Position numbers and translations under genes: made by a program. Below, piece after piece: positions 37,261 through 47,743 of a stretch of DNA of 64,000 nucleotides (the first letter of the stretch is position 1; each line of letters opens with the position of its first letter). The notes beneath the pieces are model-generated. The model saw only the letters and a program-made list of their open reading frames with translations. It was not told the origin of the DNA and did not search any database. This DNA is from Albugo candida (taxonomy: Eukaryota; Oomycota; Peronosporomycetes; Albuginales), in assembly GCA_040437565.1 (NCBI GenBank), contig JBDOQK010000021.1:1-64000 (forward strand), in the 5' to 3' direction.

Positions 37261-38248
37261 AATGCGTTAACACTGCCCGCTACTTTTCGACGTCAACCAT
37301 TTTGCACTCAATGTGCAATCATATAGCTCAGTTCGCTATCGCGTTTGTTCGTTTGTTATCATTCTTGTTAGACTGTTTCACAGATACGGTTTGTCCATAA
37401 CACAAAATTCTAGTCTGTAAACCGAGTCCTAATATTTCACTGCTAGCGGGTCAATCCTGACACACGAACCTTCAATTCTTCTTAAATATTTCCTGTGGGT
37501 CCTCTTGTTGCACTTCCACATCTTCGTGCGTTGTGTCCTACCCTCCGGCAATGGCCACATCTTCTTTACTTGGGTGTATCCAAGGCTGCTGCAAGGAGCT
37601 CAAAGTCCGACGGATCTCTTTGCGNNNNNNNNNNNNNNNNNNNNNNNNNNNNNNNNNNNNNNNNNNNNNNNNNNNNNNNNNNNNNNNNNNNNNNNNNNNN
37701 NNNNNNNNNNNNNNNNNNNNNNNNCTTCTACAGCTCTACATAATTTACACTCTCAACCCAGTCTCGTATTCTAGTGATTTTGATGCGACCGCAATACAGG
37801 AATATCAACGAAAAGACATACCATCATCTTTCACATGTGCTGATATTATGCTTGCATAGTACTAACGTACACTAGGTAAGCGACAATACATTAACACTGC
37901 CCGCTACTTTTCGACGTCAACCATTTTGCTATCAATGTGCAATCATTCAGCTCAGTTCGCTATCGCGTTTGTTCGTTTCTTATCATTCTTGTTAGACTGT
38001 TTCACAGATACGGTTTGTCCATAACACAAAATTCTATTCTGTAAACCGACTCGTGATATTTCACTGCTAGCGGGTCAATCCTGACACACGAACCTTCTAT
38101 TTTTTTTTAAATATTTCCTGTGGGTCCTCTTGTTGCACTTCCACATCTTCGTGCGTTGTGTCCTACCCTCCGGCAATGGCCACATCTTCTTTACTTGGGT
38201 GTATCCAAGGCTGCTGCAAGGAGCTCAAAGTCCGACGGATCTCTTTGC
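37102..38248. other. Gap 37625-37724 with about 523-bp near-identical flanks
   Basis: 37102-37624 and 37725-38248 are the same sequence with several single-base differences. Unlike the identical pairs elsewhere, this suggests two haplotypes or a recent tandem duplication rather than plain contig overlap. No intact gene inside. Confidence 0.7.
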
Positions 38249-38321
38249 GCCGATGCACAGGGTTAATGTCTTCTGGTCGATCCAGATGGCCTCTCACGCA
38301 CTTGCCCATATACTGGTTCAA

Positions 38322-38553
38322 GAACAGCACCTGCAGCAGCTGGAGCCGATTATGTTGTCCAGTTCATACCAAACAAAAAGTAGCCAANNNNNNNNNNNNN
38401 NNNNNNNNNNNNNNNNNNNNNNNNNNNNNNNNNNNNNNNNNNNNNNNNNNNNNNNNNNNNNNNNNNNNNNNNNNNNNNNNNNNNNNNGAACAGCACCTGC
38501 AGCAGCTGGAGCCGATTATGTTGTCCAGTTCATACCAAACAAAAAGTAGCCAA
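38322..38553. other. Gap 38388-38487 with 66-bp duplicated flanks
   Basis: The segment starting GAACAGCACCTGCAGCAGCT stands on both sides of 100 N and appears identical. Likely unmerged contig ends. Confidence 0.85.
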
Positions 38554-38611
38554 TCATATCAAACTGAAGGGTTTTGACCAAAAACACTGAGGAAAGATTA
38601 ACGGTTCACTT

Positions 38612-38760
38612 TCAAGAAACGTTTATTGTATTTATGTACATGTTATTTAAGGTAGCCGAGGCAACGAGAGAAGTTAGTTCGTTTACTTCTGGTAATATAG
38701 ACACGTTTAACAGATGGTTGAATGAGTTGGTTTTGATTAGTCGCAATTACGATTGAGGCC
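38612..38760 (+). repeat. Dispersed repeat copy (TAGCC.AGGCAAC.AGAGAAG family)
   Basis: GGTAGCCGAGGCAACGAGAG with TAATATAGACACGTTTAACA matches the repeat at 11585-12345 and, inverted, the one at 56163-56239. The translated strand reads FTSGNIDTFNRWLNELVLIS, so it may be a remnant of a coding part of the element. Confidence 0.65.
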
Positions 38761-38979
38761 GTCTGAACCAGTCACAATCGCAGACATTTTCCTATGCCAT
38801 AGCGATACCTACCATTTCTGCTTCAAGTTCTCCGAGATGAGAGCTACGATTTTGATTACCTTGAAGAGCACAACAGATATCAAATCCTTTAGACATAAAT
38901 TGCAGCACGAAGAGATATCTCTACTTTACACATGCTCTTGTATTTGTGATATGAATGGCGGTTCAGCTCTTCGTTGAGT

Positions 38980-40085
38980 CAGCCGTTCTTATCAGTGTAT
39001 TCATTTCAATCTGAATAGCTCCAACCAGGCTTCACGGATGATTAGACACCAGAAGTTCGCGAAGTCAGAAACGTTGAATTCTAGTTACATATGCAACTGG
39101 ATCTGGACCACGAAATCCTTTAAAAGGTGTAGTACAAAAATAGTTAAAGGCAATTTAGTGAAGTTGAGTAGGAAATGCAGCGACCTGTGATTTTACTTAG
39201 TGAGATTCGAAAGCTCCGGCGGGTGCCAAAAGGTTGAAATTCTGGTTTTGGGAAATGTTTGATACAACCAAAACGAATGGTCCGTTCAGCACATGAATCG
39301 GGTAGGAGCTTCATGACATCGTTTTCCTCACCTTTGTACCTCAAGTTCCTATTGTGAATACTGCAATAAAGTGTAATGCCGTCCTACCTAAAATACAGAC
39401 GTCATTGTCAAACGTACGGATGATTGGAGTGAATGTCTCCTGTGTCCTTATCCCATCTGTAAGAAAAAGAGCTGGTGTACTTAGTGAAGTACATCGTATC
39501 TCAAATGCCAAACCGTCTTCACAAGTATGATCGAGACGACGAGCGCGTTCAACAACAGGCGGAGTAATTCATTCTCAAGTATAGAACAACGTGGCATATG
39601 GGAACGCATATAGTCAACAAATACCTCGTTTTACGAAGACTGCTTGAGCTTTGTTAGATTCCAGAGTATCAATGAAGTAAAGTATGACACGATGACTGCG
39701 AACATCAAGAGTGAAAGGATTCCCTTTTTCCAAATACGGATAAAGGTCTCTTTTTTATGTCTCCCGTCCGTTTTCTTACCGATTTCCAGGTCAGTACCAA
39801 TCGTATGGATACATTCAAGCCTTATCAAGCTCAAATATGTGTATGGTATTCAATTCTAAATATATTTACCACGCAACACGCGTCAGCCACAATCTTTAGT
39901 GATTTGTTTCAAATTTTGCCAGCCAACAATCTATGACAAGTTGAGTGATCGAGAATTATTCGTGCTGAAACGGCTCTCGCGTAATGCATCAATCAAGCTT
40001 GGTATTCAGTATAAGCATGAAAAAGTCACGAAGTCTAGGATGTTTGCATGATATCATAATTAGAAGCGAATTAGAAGCATTATTT
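38980..40085. other. No supported gene
   Basis: Short frames of up to about 70 codons on both strands with no recognisable motif. Confidence 0.4.
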
Positions 40086-40090
40086 CTGGG

Positions 40091-40352
40091 GGTACGTTTA
40101 GCGTAAGGTACTCTTCAAGATGAAAAAATAAAGGAAAGTTCCCTTTTTGATCGATTAGGGACACGTGCCTTGTTAAGGCGTCTCAGATCTTGTGCACTTT
40201 GTATTGTCGATTCCCTGAATCGTTTAGTCCCTTAAACAAGGACTGGAAGCTCTTAAGCTTGTTGACTGGTTGAGTCGAGTTCTCTCAAGCACTAAATTGC
40301 TCGTCGAGCAGATAGCCTTCCTCTGGCCAAGAGTTTTAGTATCTCCGCTACA
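40091..40352 (+). repeat. 5' LTR fragment
   Basis: Aligns with the 3' LTR from TACGTTTAGCG to CTAC.CA; its first part is missing. The end near 40352 (CGCTACA) matches the CTACA end of the 3' LTR. Confidence 0.7.
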
Positions 40353-40647
40353 CTTGTTAGCATTTGTAGTCAATCTACACCTGATTCTGTAAAAACTGAT
40401 CCTCTGTGAGGATGGAACAGCCCACTCCCCTCTCTGAGACCCGAAGGGTTGCGCTTGAGAAGCTGACCGCAGCTGTGGGCCCCGAATATGTGGAGTTCCT
40501 TGTTTNNNNNNNNNNNNNNNNNNNNNNNNNNNNNNNNNNNNNNNNNNNNNNNNNNNNNNNNNNNNNNNNNNNNNNNNNNNNNNNNNNNNNNNNNNNNNNN
40601 NNNNNGGCTCATCCTGCAACTAAAGGCTCTTCCCACCAGTAGTGGTT

Positions 40648-40887
40648 GTCAAGGATTTCATTACACTGTTTATCGGGTTTCTCAACTACCTTCCTTATCC
40701 TATCATGAGTCCCTGACCGTGTGAATATCACTTAAGTCTGACTTCAAACCTAGGGAGGCAGATATTTTCCAAGCTTATTGCTTGGGTGGGCTCAAACCGC
40801 TGCCCACACTACCAGGAATCGAACTAACGACCTCCGGCAGGGGGTCCGTGCGCTCAAGTGCTTAACCGACTGAGCTGGGTACGTACC
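40648..40887 (-). mobile_element. tRNA-derived SINE, copy 1 (240 bp, 19-bp target duplication)
   Basis: On the minus strand the element opens with GGTACGTACCCAGCTCAGTC, a tRNA head: the A box CAGCTCAGTCGG (40864-40877 region) and the B box AGTTCGATTCC (40815-40825) have the right order for RNA polymerase III. A tRNA-unrelated body follows, ending GTAATGAAATCCTTGAC without a poly(A) tail. CTTCCCACCAGTAGTGGTT occurs on both sides (40629-40647 and 40888-40906), a perfect 19-bp target-site duplication typical of LINE-driven insertion. It sits inside the LTR element at 40091-41448. A second copy is at 36631-36857. Confidence 0.9.
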
Positions 40888-41067
40888 CTTCCCACCAGTA
40901 GTGGTTTAGGGTAGCGGGTTGCAGGTAAGAATAAAGAGCCTTAGGCTCATAGCATGGCGATGACATGGTGTTTTGCACAACCGAGAGGTTAAGTGTACGC
41001 ACCACGTCCTCTTCGATGAAAATGATTCGATTGACGTTTGTGGTAACGTCAGTCTGGTGGGGGAGAG

Positions 41068-41448
41068 TGTAACAGGGTTACACGTCGGTTAGTAACCGGT
41101 ATACAGTGTGGTACACATTTGGGACGCTTTGGGTTTTTCGCTTTAGCAACTGACGCGTGTCAGCCACCGGACATTAGTGCCTAGGTTAGGTACGTTTAGC
41201 GTAAGGTACTCTTCTAGAAAAAAACAAATAAAGGACAGTTCCCCTTTTGATCGATTGAAGACACGTTGTAAGGCGTCTCAGATCTTGTGCATTTTGTGTT
41301 GCCGATTCCCTGAATCGTTTGCTTCCTTGAACAAGGAGTGGAAGCTCTTTAGCTTGTTGACTCGTTGAGTCGAGTTCTTCTTAAGAACTGAATTGCGCGT
41401 CGAGCAGATAGCCTTCCTCTGGAAAAGAGCCAAAGAAGCTCCACTACA
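41068..41448 (+). repeat. 3' LTR (381 bp) following a polypurine tract
   Basis: Starts TGTAACAGGGTTACACG right after GGTGGGGGAGAG (41056-41067) and ends CACTACA, giving the usual TG...CA ends. Repeated in part after the gap at 41639. Confidence 0.75.
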
Positions 41449-42217
41449 TGGCCTCATTGTTCTATGGGGGGAAAGGAGAACAAATCGTGAAATGTAAGGA
41501 ATTTGAAAGCGAAATGAAACGTCAGGGACAAATAAACGCAAGGGCTTCAGCTCTAGGATAACAAGAGACCTTGAAATGGGGGAATTGTCTGGTGGCTTAA
41601 GCTTGTAGGAATGCTCAATCCGAATAGCAAAACATGAGNNNNNNNNNNNNNNNNNNNNNNNNNNNNNNNNNNNNNNNNNNNNNNNNNNNNNNNNNNNNNN
41701 NNNNNNNNNNNNNNNNNNNNNNNNNNNNNNNNNNNNNNGTCAGCCACCGGACATTAGTGCCTAGGTTAGGTACGTTTAGCGTAAGGTACTCTTCTAGAAA
41801 AAAATAAATAAAGGACAGTTCCCCTTTTGATCGATTGAAGACACGTTGTAAGGCGTCTCAGATCTTGTGCATTTTGTGTTGCCGATTCCCTGAATCGTTT
41901 GATTCCTTGAACAAGGAGTGGAAGCTCTTTAGCTTGTTGACTCGTTGAGTCGAGTTCTCTTAAGAACTAAATTGCTCGTCGAGCAGATAGCCTTCCTCTG
42001 ACAAAGAGCTAAAGTAGCTCCACTACATGGCCTCAGTGTTCTATGGAGAGAAAGGAGAACAAATCGTGAAATGTAAGGAATTTGAAAGCGAAATGAAACG
42101 TCAGGGACAAATAAACGCAAGGGCTTCAGCTCTAAGATAACAAGAGACCTGGAAATGGGGGAATTGTCTGGTGGCTTAAGCTTGTAGGAATGCTCAATCC
42201 GAATAGCAAAACATGAG
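41159..42217. other. Gap 41639-41738 with about 480-bp near-identical flanks
   Basis: 41159-41638 and 41739-42217 are the same LTR plus flanking DNA with a number of single differences (for example CTAGAAAAAAACAAA versus CTAGAAAAAAATAAA). Two haplotypes, or two very similar LTR copies, are both possible. Confidence 0.65.
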
Positions 42218-42813
42218 TAAAGATCATATGCACCGACGAAGATATTGATCTATTCGAGTACCGTAGCAGCTCTTTTAATTCGATAATACACACAGTAAAA
42301 ACCTTCACACACCACTACATTATAGGAAGCATCATAACAAACCTTATTGCTTTCTTCGTTCATCACTTAAGACGATAGATCTTGATGGCCATACAAGGAT
42401 CGAGGTTGTTTCTTCGATGCGTACATCCACTGGCTGTTATAAACACATCGTGGATCGTTTAGTGGCTAAAAAGACAAGTGAATACATTTTGTACCAGAGT
42501 AGCGCTACCCATGGCGATGGCGATGACGATGGCGAAGGCAAGGATAATGCCGAAAAGGCTTCGGATACCAAACAGCTCTAAGCGTCGAAACGACTCTATA
42601 AAGCTCTCGAAATTGAAGCTTGAACATGCAACGTCTCTTACGATAGAAGGGAAATGGAATCTCGAAGCACTCAGGGTTGCTTTGTTACTAACATTAGGAC
42701 ATAAAGCTTGTTTTCATAAAATCAGGACGTTTTCGTAGATTAAGATCGAATATAAGGCCCAAACTTTAGTGGTATAAAAACGGAGCGCCTGTAATCACAC
42801 ACCCCTTTAACTA
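42218..42813. other. No supported gene
   Basis: An 86-codon plus frame at 42478-42738 (includes a PMAMAMTMAKARIMPKRL stretch from a GATGGC repeat) is probably chance. Nothing else seen. Confidence 0.4.
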
Positions 42814-43547
42814 TTCTCACACACCCCAAGTTCAGCAGCCAATGAAATCATTCCGTATCAATTTCCGCCAATCACATGACAGTAAACAATCATTTATGAC
42901 AGACTCGTACAAACAGTAGACACAGAAGAATTAGGATATCAGCGAATAGTCAGTCCATGGTGACTTCTTGGATGAGAAGCAGGAGCTATTCGCTAAAAGC
43001 AATGACATTCTCGATGAGTATTTTTGAAGTTAAGTAGATGAAAATCATAATATGGCAATACACAATTATTCTTTTCATGTCCTCTTTGATTCAACTGCAA
43101 TAAAATCCGATCAATTGACAGATAATAGAGCGCAATTTCACAACGGTCACATGGTAATAAAAGGATGCCATGGCTACGCCATTCATCTTACTGACATTGA
43201 AGCATAAGTAGCAACGCATCGCTACCCCAAGGCTAAAAATGATGAAGTAAAGAATTGTGCATCGATGCTATTATCCAAAAGCCTTAGTTGTAGCAACATG
43301 ATAAGTATTCGATAAACGAATGAGAATAAGCAGAGATAGGAAGCGCTATTGTATTTTGCTATATGTGAGTAAAATACCGACTTTTGACTGCAACCAAAAA
43401 GCTAGCAGGCTGAGCAGGGTCTTTGGATTCAAAACGATAACACAAACGCAACAAAGTATGACAAACATATTATAATAATTATGTGATTAGTGGGAATTGA
43501 TACGGAATGATTTAATTGGCTGCTGAACTTGGGGTGTGTGAGAATAG
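42814..43547. repeat. Inverted-repeat element, possible non-autonomous DNA transposon
   Basis: CTATTCTCACACACCCCAAG and the following bases to about 42880 recur inverted at 43481-43547 (plus strand ends GGTGTGTGAGAATAG). The arms are about 66 bp with few differences and enclose about 600 bp without a coding frame. The right outer end is lost in the gap at 43548-43647, so target duplication and full terminal repeats cannot be checked. Immediately left stands CGGAGCGCCTGTAATCACAC, which recalls the GGAGCC ends of the MITE at 56036. Confidence 0.6.
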
Positions 43548-44508
43548 NNNNNNNNNNNNNNNNNNNNNNNNNNNNNNNNNNNNNNNNNNNNNNNNNNNNN
43601 NNNNNNNNNNNNNNNNNNNNNNNNNNNNNNNNNNNNNNNNNNNNNNNTTACCAGCCATTAGGTGTTCCGTTTTAGCTTGATGATCATGAACGCCAAAGAA
43701 TCCTCTTTATATTGTCAATCTCCAACAAAAGAAAGACAACCTTATACTAGTGCCATCGTCATCAGGTTAAACTGATATATAGGGAGCTGAAGAGCATACA
43801 TCCATTTGATTTGAAGGAATGCAGACAAGTAATTGAGGATAGTAAGGAATTTTTGAAAGACGCCACTGGTAGCATGGACCGAGTATTGCTTTTTAGATGG
43901 AGGTGAAGCACAGGTACTGCATCATTCATCTCAAAATAATAATGAAGCTATTTGATTAGCCTTACGTAAGGCTGCAGAACAGGTGGTTGGGCCAGATATG
44001 CGGTAGATTGCTGTGGTCAGTTTTCTTATGACTAGGACGTCAAATCAGCAAGCTTCCGTGTGAAGGGAGTGAGACTTACTAGGGTAAAATGAATCGACAA
44101 TAAGTGTTGGAGCTGACCTATATCAGGATGCTCCGAGAGCGACATTTGTTTTCCAATGAAGCTAACTGTTACATGATGAAGTATCTGGTGTATACACCTG
44201 ACAGGAGAGATCATTCAGCCCATCACTTCGTCATTGAATGTATGAACCAATATTACTGACCAAGCGAGATGTATCTCTTCATTCTGTATATTTGACAATT
44301 CCGTGGTCAGCCACTTCTGTATGTTCTCTCCTGTTTAGTTCAGGAAAAGTGTGATAATACAACAATTTTCGTTCTCTCTGGGCAAGCCGTGCAAAATGCG
44401 GGGGTTTCAACATGCTTTATAAAGCCATTGCAGAAACGTTCGGCGCATTTCGCGATTATCCATTATGAATCCTCAAACTTTCAAAAGTAAATCAAGACTT
44501 GTAAGAAT
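43548..44508. other. Gap 43548-43647 and no supported gene after it
   Basis: 100 N without direct duplicated flanks, followed by about 860 bp with only short frames. Confidence 0.5.
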
Positions 44509-45451
44509 TCAAAAATGGCAATACAATGACAATTCCAGGTCTGATTGTTCGAGGGCAAGGAGTGAGTCCCAATCTGAGAAGTAATCAACTCCGTCGCGGG
44601 AAGTTAGGTGACTTTTACTCAAATTGGGACGCCATTGATTAACGTTGTGTCGTCGCAAGTAGATGTAGTCACAACAGCTGTACATCGATGCTGGTTTTAT
44701 ATTGTTCATGTATGAATAATAGAGTGCCTAAAAATCTGATGATCAGTTTAAATATCTCTGAAAAGTAATCGCCTCGTTTGGTTTCACGCTAAGATTGGAT
44801 GGAAGATATGATATATTTTGACCCCATTGGAAAGAACGCACTGATCCAGACAANNNNNNNNNNNNNNNNNNNNNNNNNNNNNNNNNNNNNNNNNNNNNNN
44901 NNNNNNNNNNNNNNNNNNNNNNNNNNNNNNNNNNNNNNNNNNNNNNNNNNNNNTTGATTAACGTTGTGTCGTCGCAAGTAGATGTAGTCACAACAGCTGT
45001 ACATCGATGCTGGTTTTATATTGTTCATGTATGAATAATAGAGTGCCTAAAAATCTGATGATCAGTTTAAATATCTCTGAAAAGTAATCGCCTCGTTTGG
45101 TTTCACGCTAAGATTGGATGGAAGATATGATATATTTTGACCCCATTGGAAAGAACGCACTGATCCAGACAAATTCTAAAATTGTGCTTATTTTCAAACG
45201 TTGAACAAAAAATGTGGTGAACTTGTTGTGAAGTCTCCTTTCAGCTTGATAATGGTCGCATGCACTCGATTGAATGATGGTGACCAGGAGATGTGTATCT
45301 GCAAGATGGCACATATGGATTCACTGATCGATCTCACGCAAAGTGTTAGCGTTATGTCTTGTTTTACCAGTTCTGTAAAATGTGCTGTCATTGATTTGAC
45401 AGTATTCTTTTTATGCCAAAATATTGCAAATAATTCATGCAATCGGTCCAT
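44509..45451 (-). CDS. Possible multi-exon gene, unknown, crossed by a gap
   Basis: Three coding-like minus-strand frames follow each other: ATG 45451 MDRLHELFAIFWHKKNTVKS, then TELVKQDITLTLCVRSISES (to 45194); a frame ending KISTILEFVWISAFFPMGSK (45108-45314); and a last one ending RDGVDYFSDWDSLLALEQSD (44509-44709). All have protein-like composition, and ending in the same order on one strand suggests exons of one gene. I could not find one consistent set of splice sites, partly because the gap at 44854-44953 repeats 219 bp of it. I do not recognise the protein. Confidence 0.3.
44635..45172. other. Gap 44854-44953 with 219-bp duplicated flanks
   Basis: 44635-44853 equals 44954-45172 across 100 N, without visible differences. 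Likely unmerged contig ends. Confidence 0.85.
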
Positions 45452-45579
45452 ATTTACTCGATCTATACGTACCCTGTACTTCCTTCTTTTCTTTCACGCA
45501 CACATTTGATTTGAATTGTGATTGGCTTTAGCATTATGCATTACAAGGAATCCATATAATTATTCAAAGCGCATAGTGA

Positions 45580-45931
45580 AGATACGATGCGAGAAAGCGC
45601 AGATCAGTGAATACATGGGAAGTTGTTGTTCACCATCTGGTCGATGAACTCATTGCTGAAAAAGGTTTCTTCTTAGCAAGGTTAGACTATTTGTATGTGA
45701 GCCATNNNNNNNNNNNNNNNNNNNNNNNNNNNNNNNNNNNNNNNNNNNNNNNNNNNNNNNNNNNNNNNNNNNNNNNNNNNNNNNNNNNNNNNNNNNNNNN
45801 NNNNNAGATACGATGCGAGAAAGCGCAGATCAGTGAATACATGGGAAGTTGTTGTTCACCATCTGGTCGATGAACTCATTGCTGAAAAAGGTTTCTTCTT
45901 AGCAAGGTTAGACTATTTGTATGTGAGCCAT
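45580..45931. other. Gap 45706-45805 with 126-bp duplicated flanks
   Basis: 45580-45705 equals 45806-45931. Likely unmerged contig ends. Confidence 0.85.
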
Positions 45932-46830
45932 TATTTATGATCAATGATAGTATGGACGGGTCTAGAAAGCTGCAGCAACTGCGTATATAAAGCAACATTC
46001 AATACCTAACGATATATTGTTTAGAGCCTCTCCTACTGCCAGTTTTTTTTGGGTATTTTTACAAGGGTATATGTGGATGATCGTCTCGCTTATTGCTTTG
46101 GCCATTAGGCACAGCAATTAAATAAAGGAGCCGCTAATAAGCCCCCAGTTTTCGCTCACCAGCCCCACCCCTCTGAAACTCAGCACCCCTAAATTATTAT
46201 TACGAATTATGATTGGCTGGAGAGAGTAACCGTATTTAAATATATGACAGACCGTTTGAAAGCGAAAGCCGGCAAGTTTGGTCATACCATAACTCTTCCA
46301 TTTTGCCAACTATGAGTCAATTTGAAGACATCGTCGATATTACTTACGCGTCTTTAGAATAGCCTAGATTAGCAGTAACTCGTCAATCTCAAAATGAGGG
46401 CTTCGTATTTACTTGCAAAAGAACGCGAGGTTCCATCAATCATAGAACGAAGGTAGAAGAACGATGAAAACGGTGTTTCCGTATTAAGAAAATCTGACGA
46501 ACAGAAGGTGACCTCTATATTGATGAAGGGCGCCAAAACATAGCAGATTACGATTAGCGTGAAGACATGCAAGGATGTAAGAATTTGAGATGAATAAAAC
46601 ACACAGTTATCGAAGCATGAAGTTTGAAAGAAATCCAAGACTCTCGTCGTGTCCAAATCTCGTTGTAGTCGACGATCGGCATAGATGAGAGCCTATTCTA
46701 TTGTTAGTCGAGCTGTCTATTTCACATCAACTTTAATTGAGGAAACGTTTGCCTACACAATATTTTTCTCAGGATTGAAAAAAAACTAGACACAACATAA
46801 CCATCTTGATTATGCCTGCACCTGGAATTT
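45932..46830. other. No supported gene; possible transposon end near 46126
   Basis: GGAGCCGCTAATAAGCCCCC near 46126 followed by a C-rich stretch (CACCAGCCCCACCCCTCTGA) and ATTGGCTGG resembles in layout the ends at 42790 and 56036, but no partner end was found. A minus frame at 46369-46656 has hydrophobic parts but no known motif. Confidence 0.3.
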
Positions 46831-46833
46831 TCA

Positions 46834-47743
46834 ATGCGCGATCTCAAATCCATTGTATTTGCCGATGAAATGGATTTTATTCACCATGATCCTACTCGTT
46901 TCGAGAATAAAGTTCTTGTTGCCGAGCGAGTATTCCGGGCATGGTCCTTGACCATCAATGTCAGCAAAACTGAGCGAACGACTATTGCTCGTGAACCGAA
47001 GACGACCGACGAAAGCTGGCGGACCTTTCTTAAAATTATATCACTACTTGGCGACTCCGAAGACGTAAAGCAGCGTAAAACTCATGCAGCAACTGCCTTT
47101 AGAAGGTTTTGGAAACTATGGCTTCATTCTCGTCTACTTCTAGAAACACTACGCGTTCGCTTGTACAATGTCTATGTCTTACCTATCCTGCTGTACAACT
47201 GTAGAACATGAGATCTCCTAGACCACGACATTGCAAGTCTTGAAGCGTACCGCCGTAGTCACCTTCGGTGCTTCCCCCGTATCGACTACCCTCAGCACAT
47301 CAGCAATGCAGATCTGTACAAGCGCTGTAACACATAACCGCTTCGAATTCACCTGACATGGTCTCGATGGTGACTCTTTGTTCATACTCGTCACCGCGCA
47401 CAACCTATTCCAGCTCAATTGAACATGCTCCGGGTTTTATGATTCTGCCGGTAATATGCCGACTCTCGGGGCCATACACCTACCTGCCTCACAAACATTC
47501 TCGACAAGGACCTACGGCTCGACATAACTTCCATTCTACGTCTCCGCAATACAGCAGATAAATACGCCCTGTAAATTATAGCACAAGACCGTGCCATGGG
47601 GAAAGAGCTTTCTCAGCGTCTCTGCAATACCCACGAAATATTTTACCGGGATAAAGAAAAAGCCAGGCGTAAGCGAAATCTAGAGTCCGCTAATGCGGAC
47701 TCAATGCTGCCGCGAAAACGCTCATAATAATAATAATAATAGC
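46834..47743 (+). mobile_element. RTE/CR1-like LINE, degraded 3' part with (ATA)n tail
   Basis: The first frame reads SIVFADEMDFIHHDP (at the FADD catalytic site, the second Asp is Glu), then INVSKTERTTIA, WRTFLKIISLLGD, AFRRFWKLWLHS and RLYNVYVLPILLYNC, the last being the hallmark segment after the reverse transcriptase palm in RTE-like and endonuclease-type LINEs. Later pieces SLEAYRRSHLRCFPRIDYPQ and HISNADLYKRC belong to the same region. Stops break the frame from 47212 on. The end shows RRKRNLESANADSMLPRKRS and then ATAATAATAATAATAATA at 47724-47741, a short-repeat 3' tail common in this LINE type. The 5' part is missing. Confidence 0.8.

Larger units (their letters stand above)
40091..41448 (+). 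mobile_element. LTR retroelement fossil with both LTRs (family unresolved)
   Basis: A 5' LTR part (40091-40352) and a longer 3' LTR (41068-41448) share TACGTTTAGCGTAAGGTACT and most of their remaining sequence. After the 5' LTR comes a leader and an ATG frame (MEQPTPLSETRRVALEKL) that looks like the start of gag. Before the 3' LTR is a purine-rich tract (GGTGGGGGAGAG). The interior is very short, interrupted by a 100-N gap (40506-40605) and by a SINE. The element looks broken and mostly lost. LTR divergence, seen by eye, suggests it is not recent. Confidence 0.75.

Noticed and set aside
40860-40890. A functional tRNA gene on the minus strand
   Set aside because: A and B boxes are present, but no full cloverleaf can be drawn and the unit is flanked by a SINE body and target duplications.
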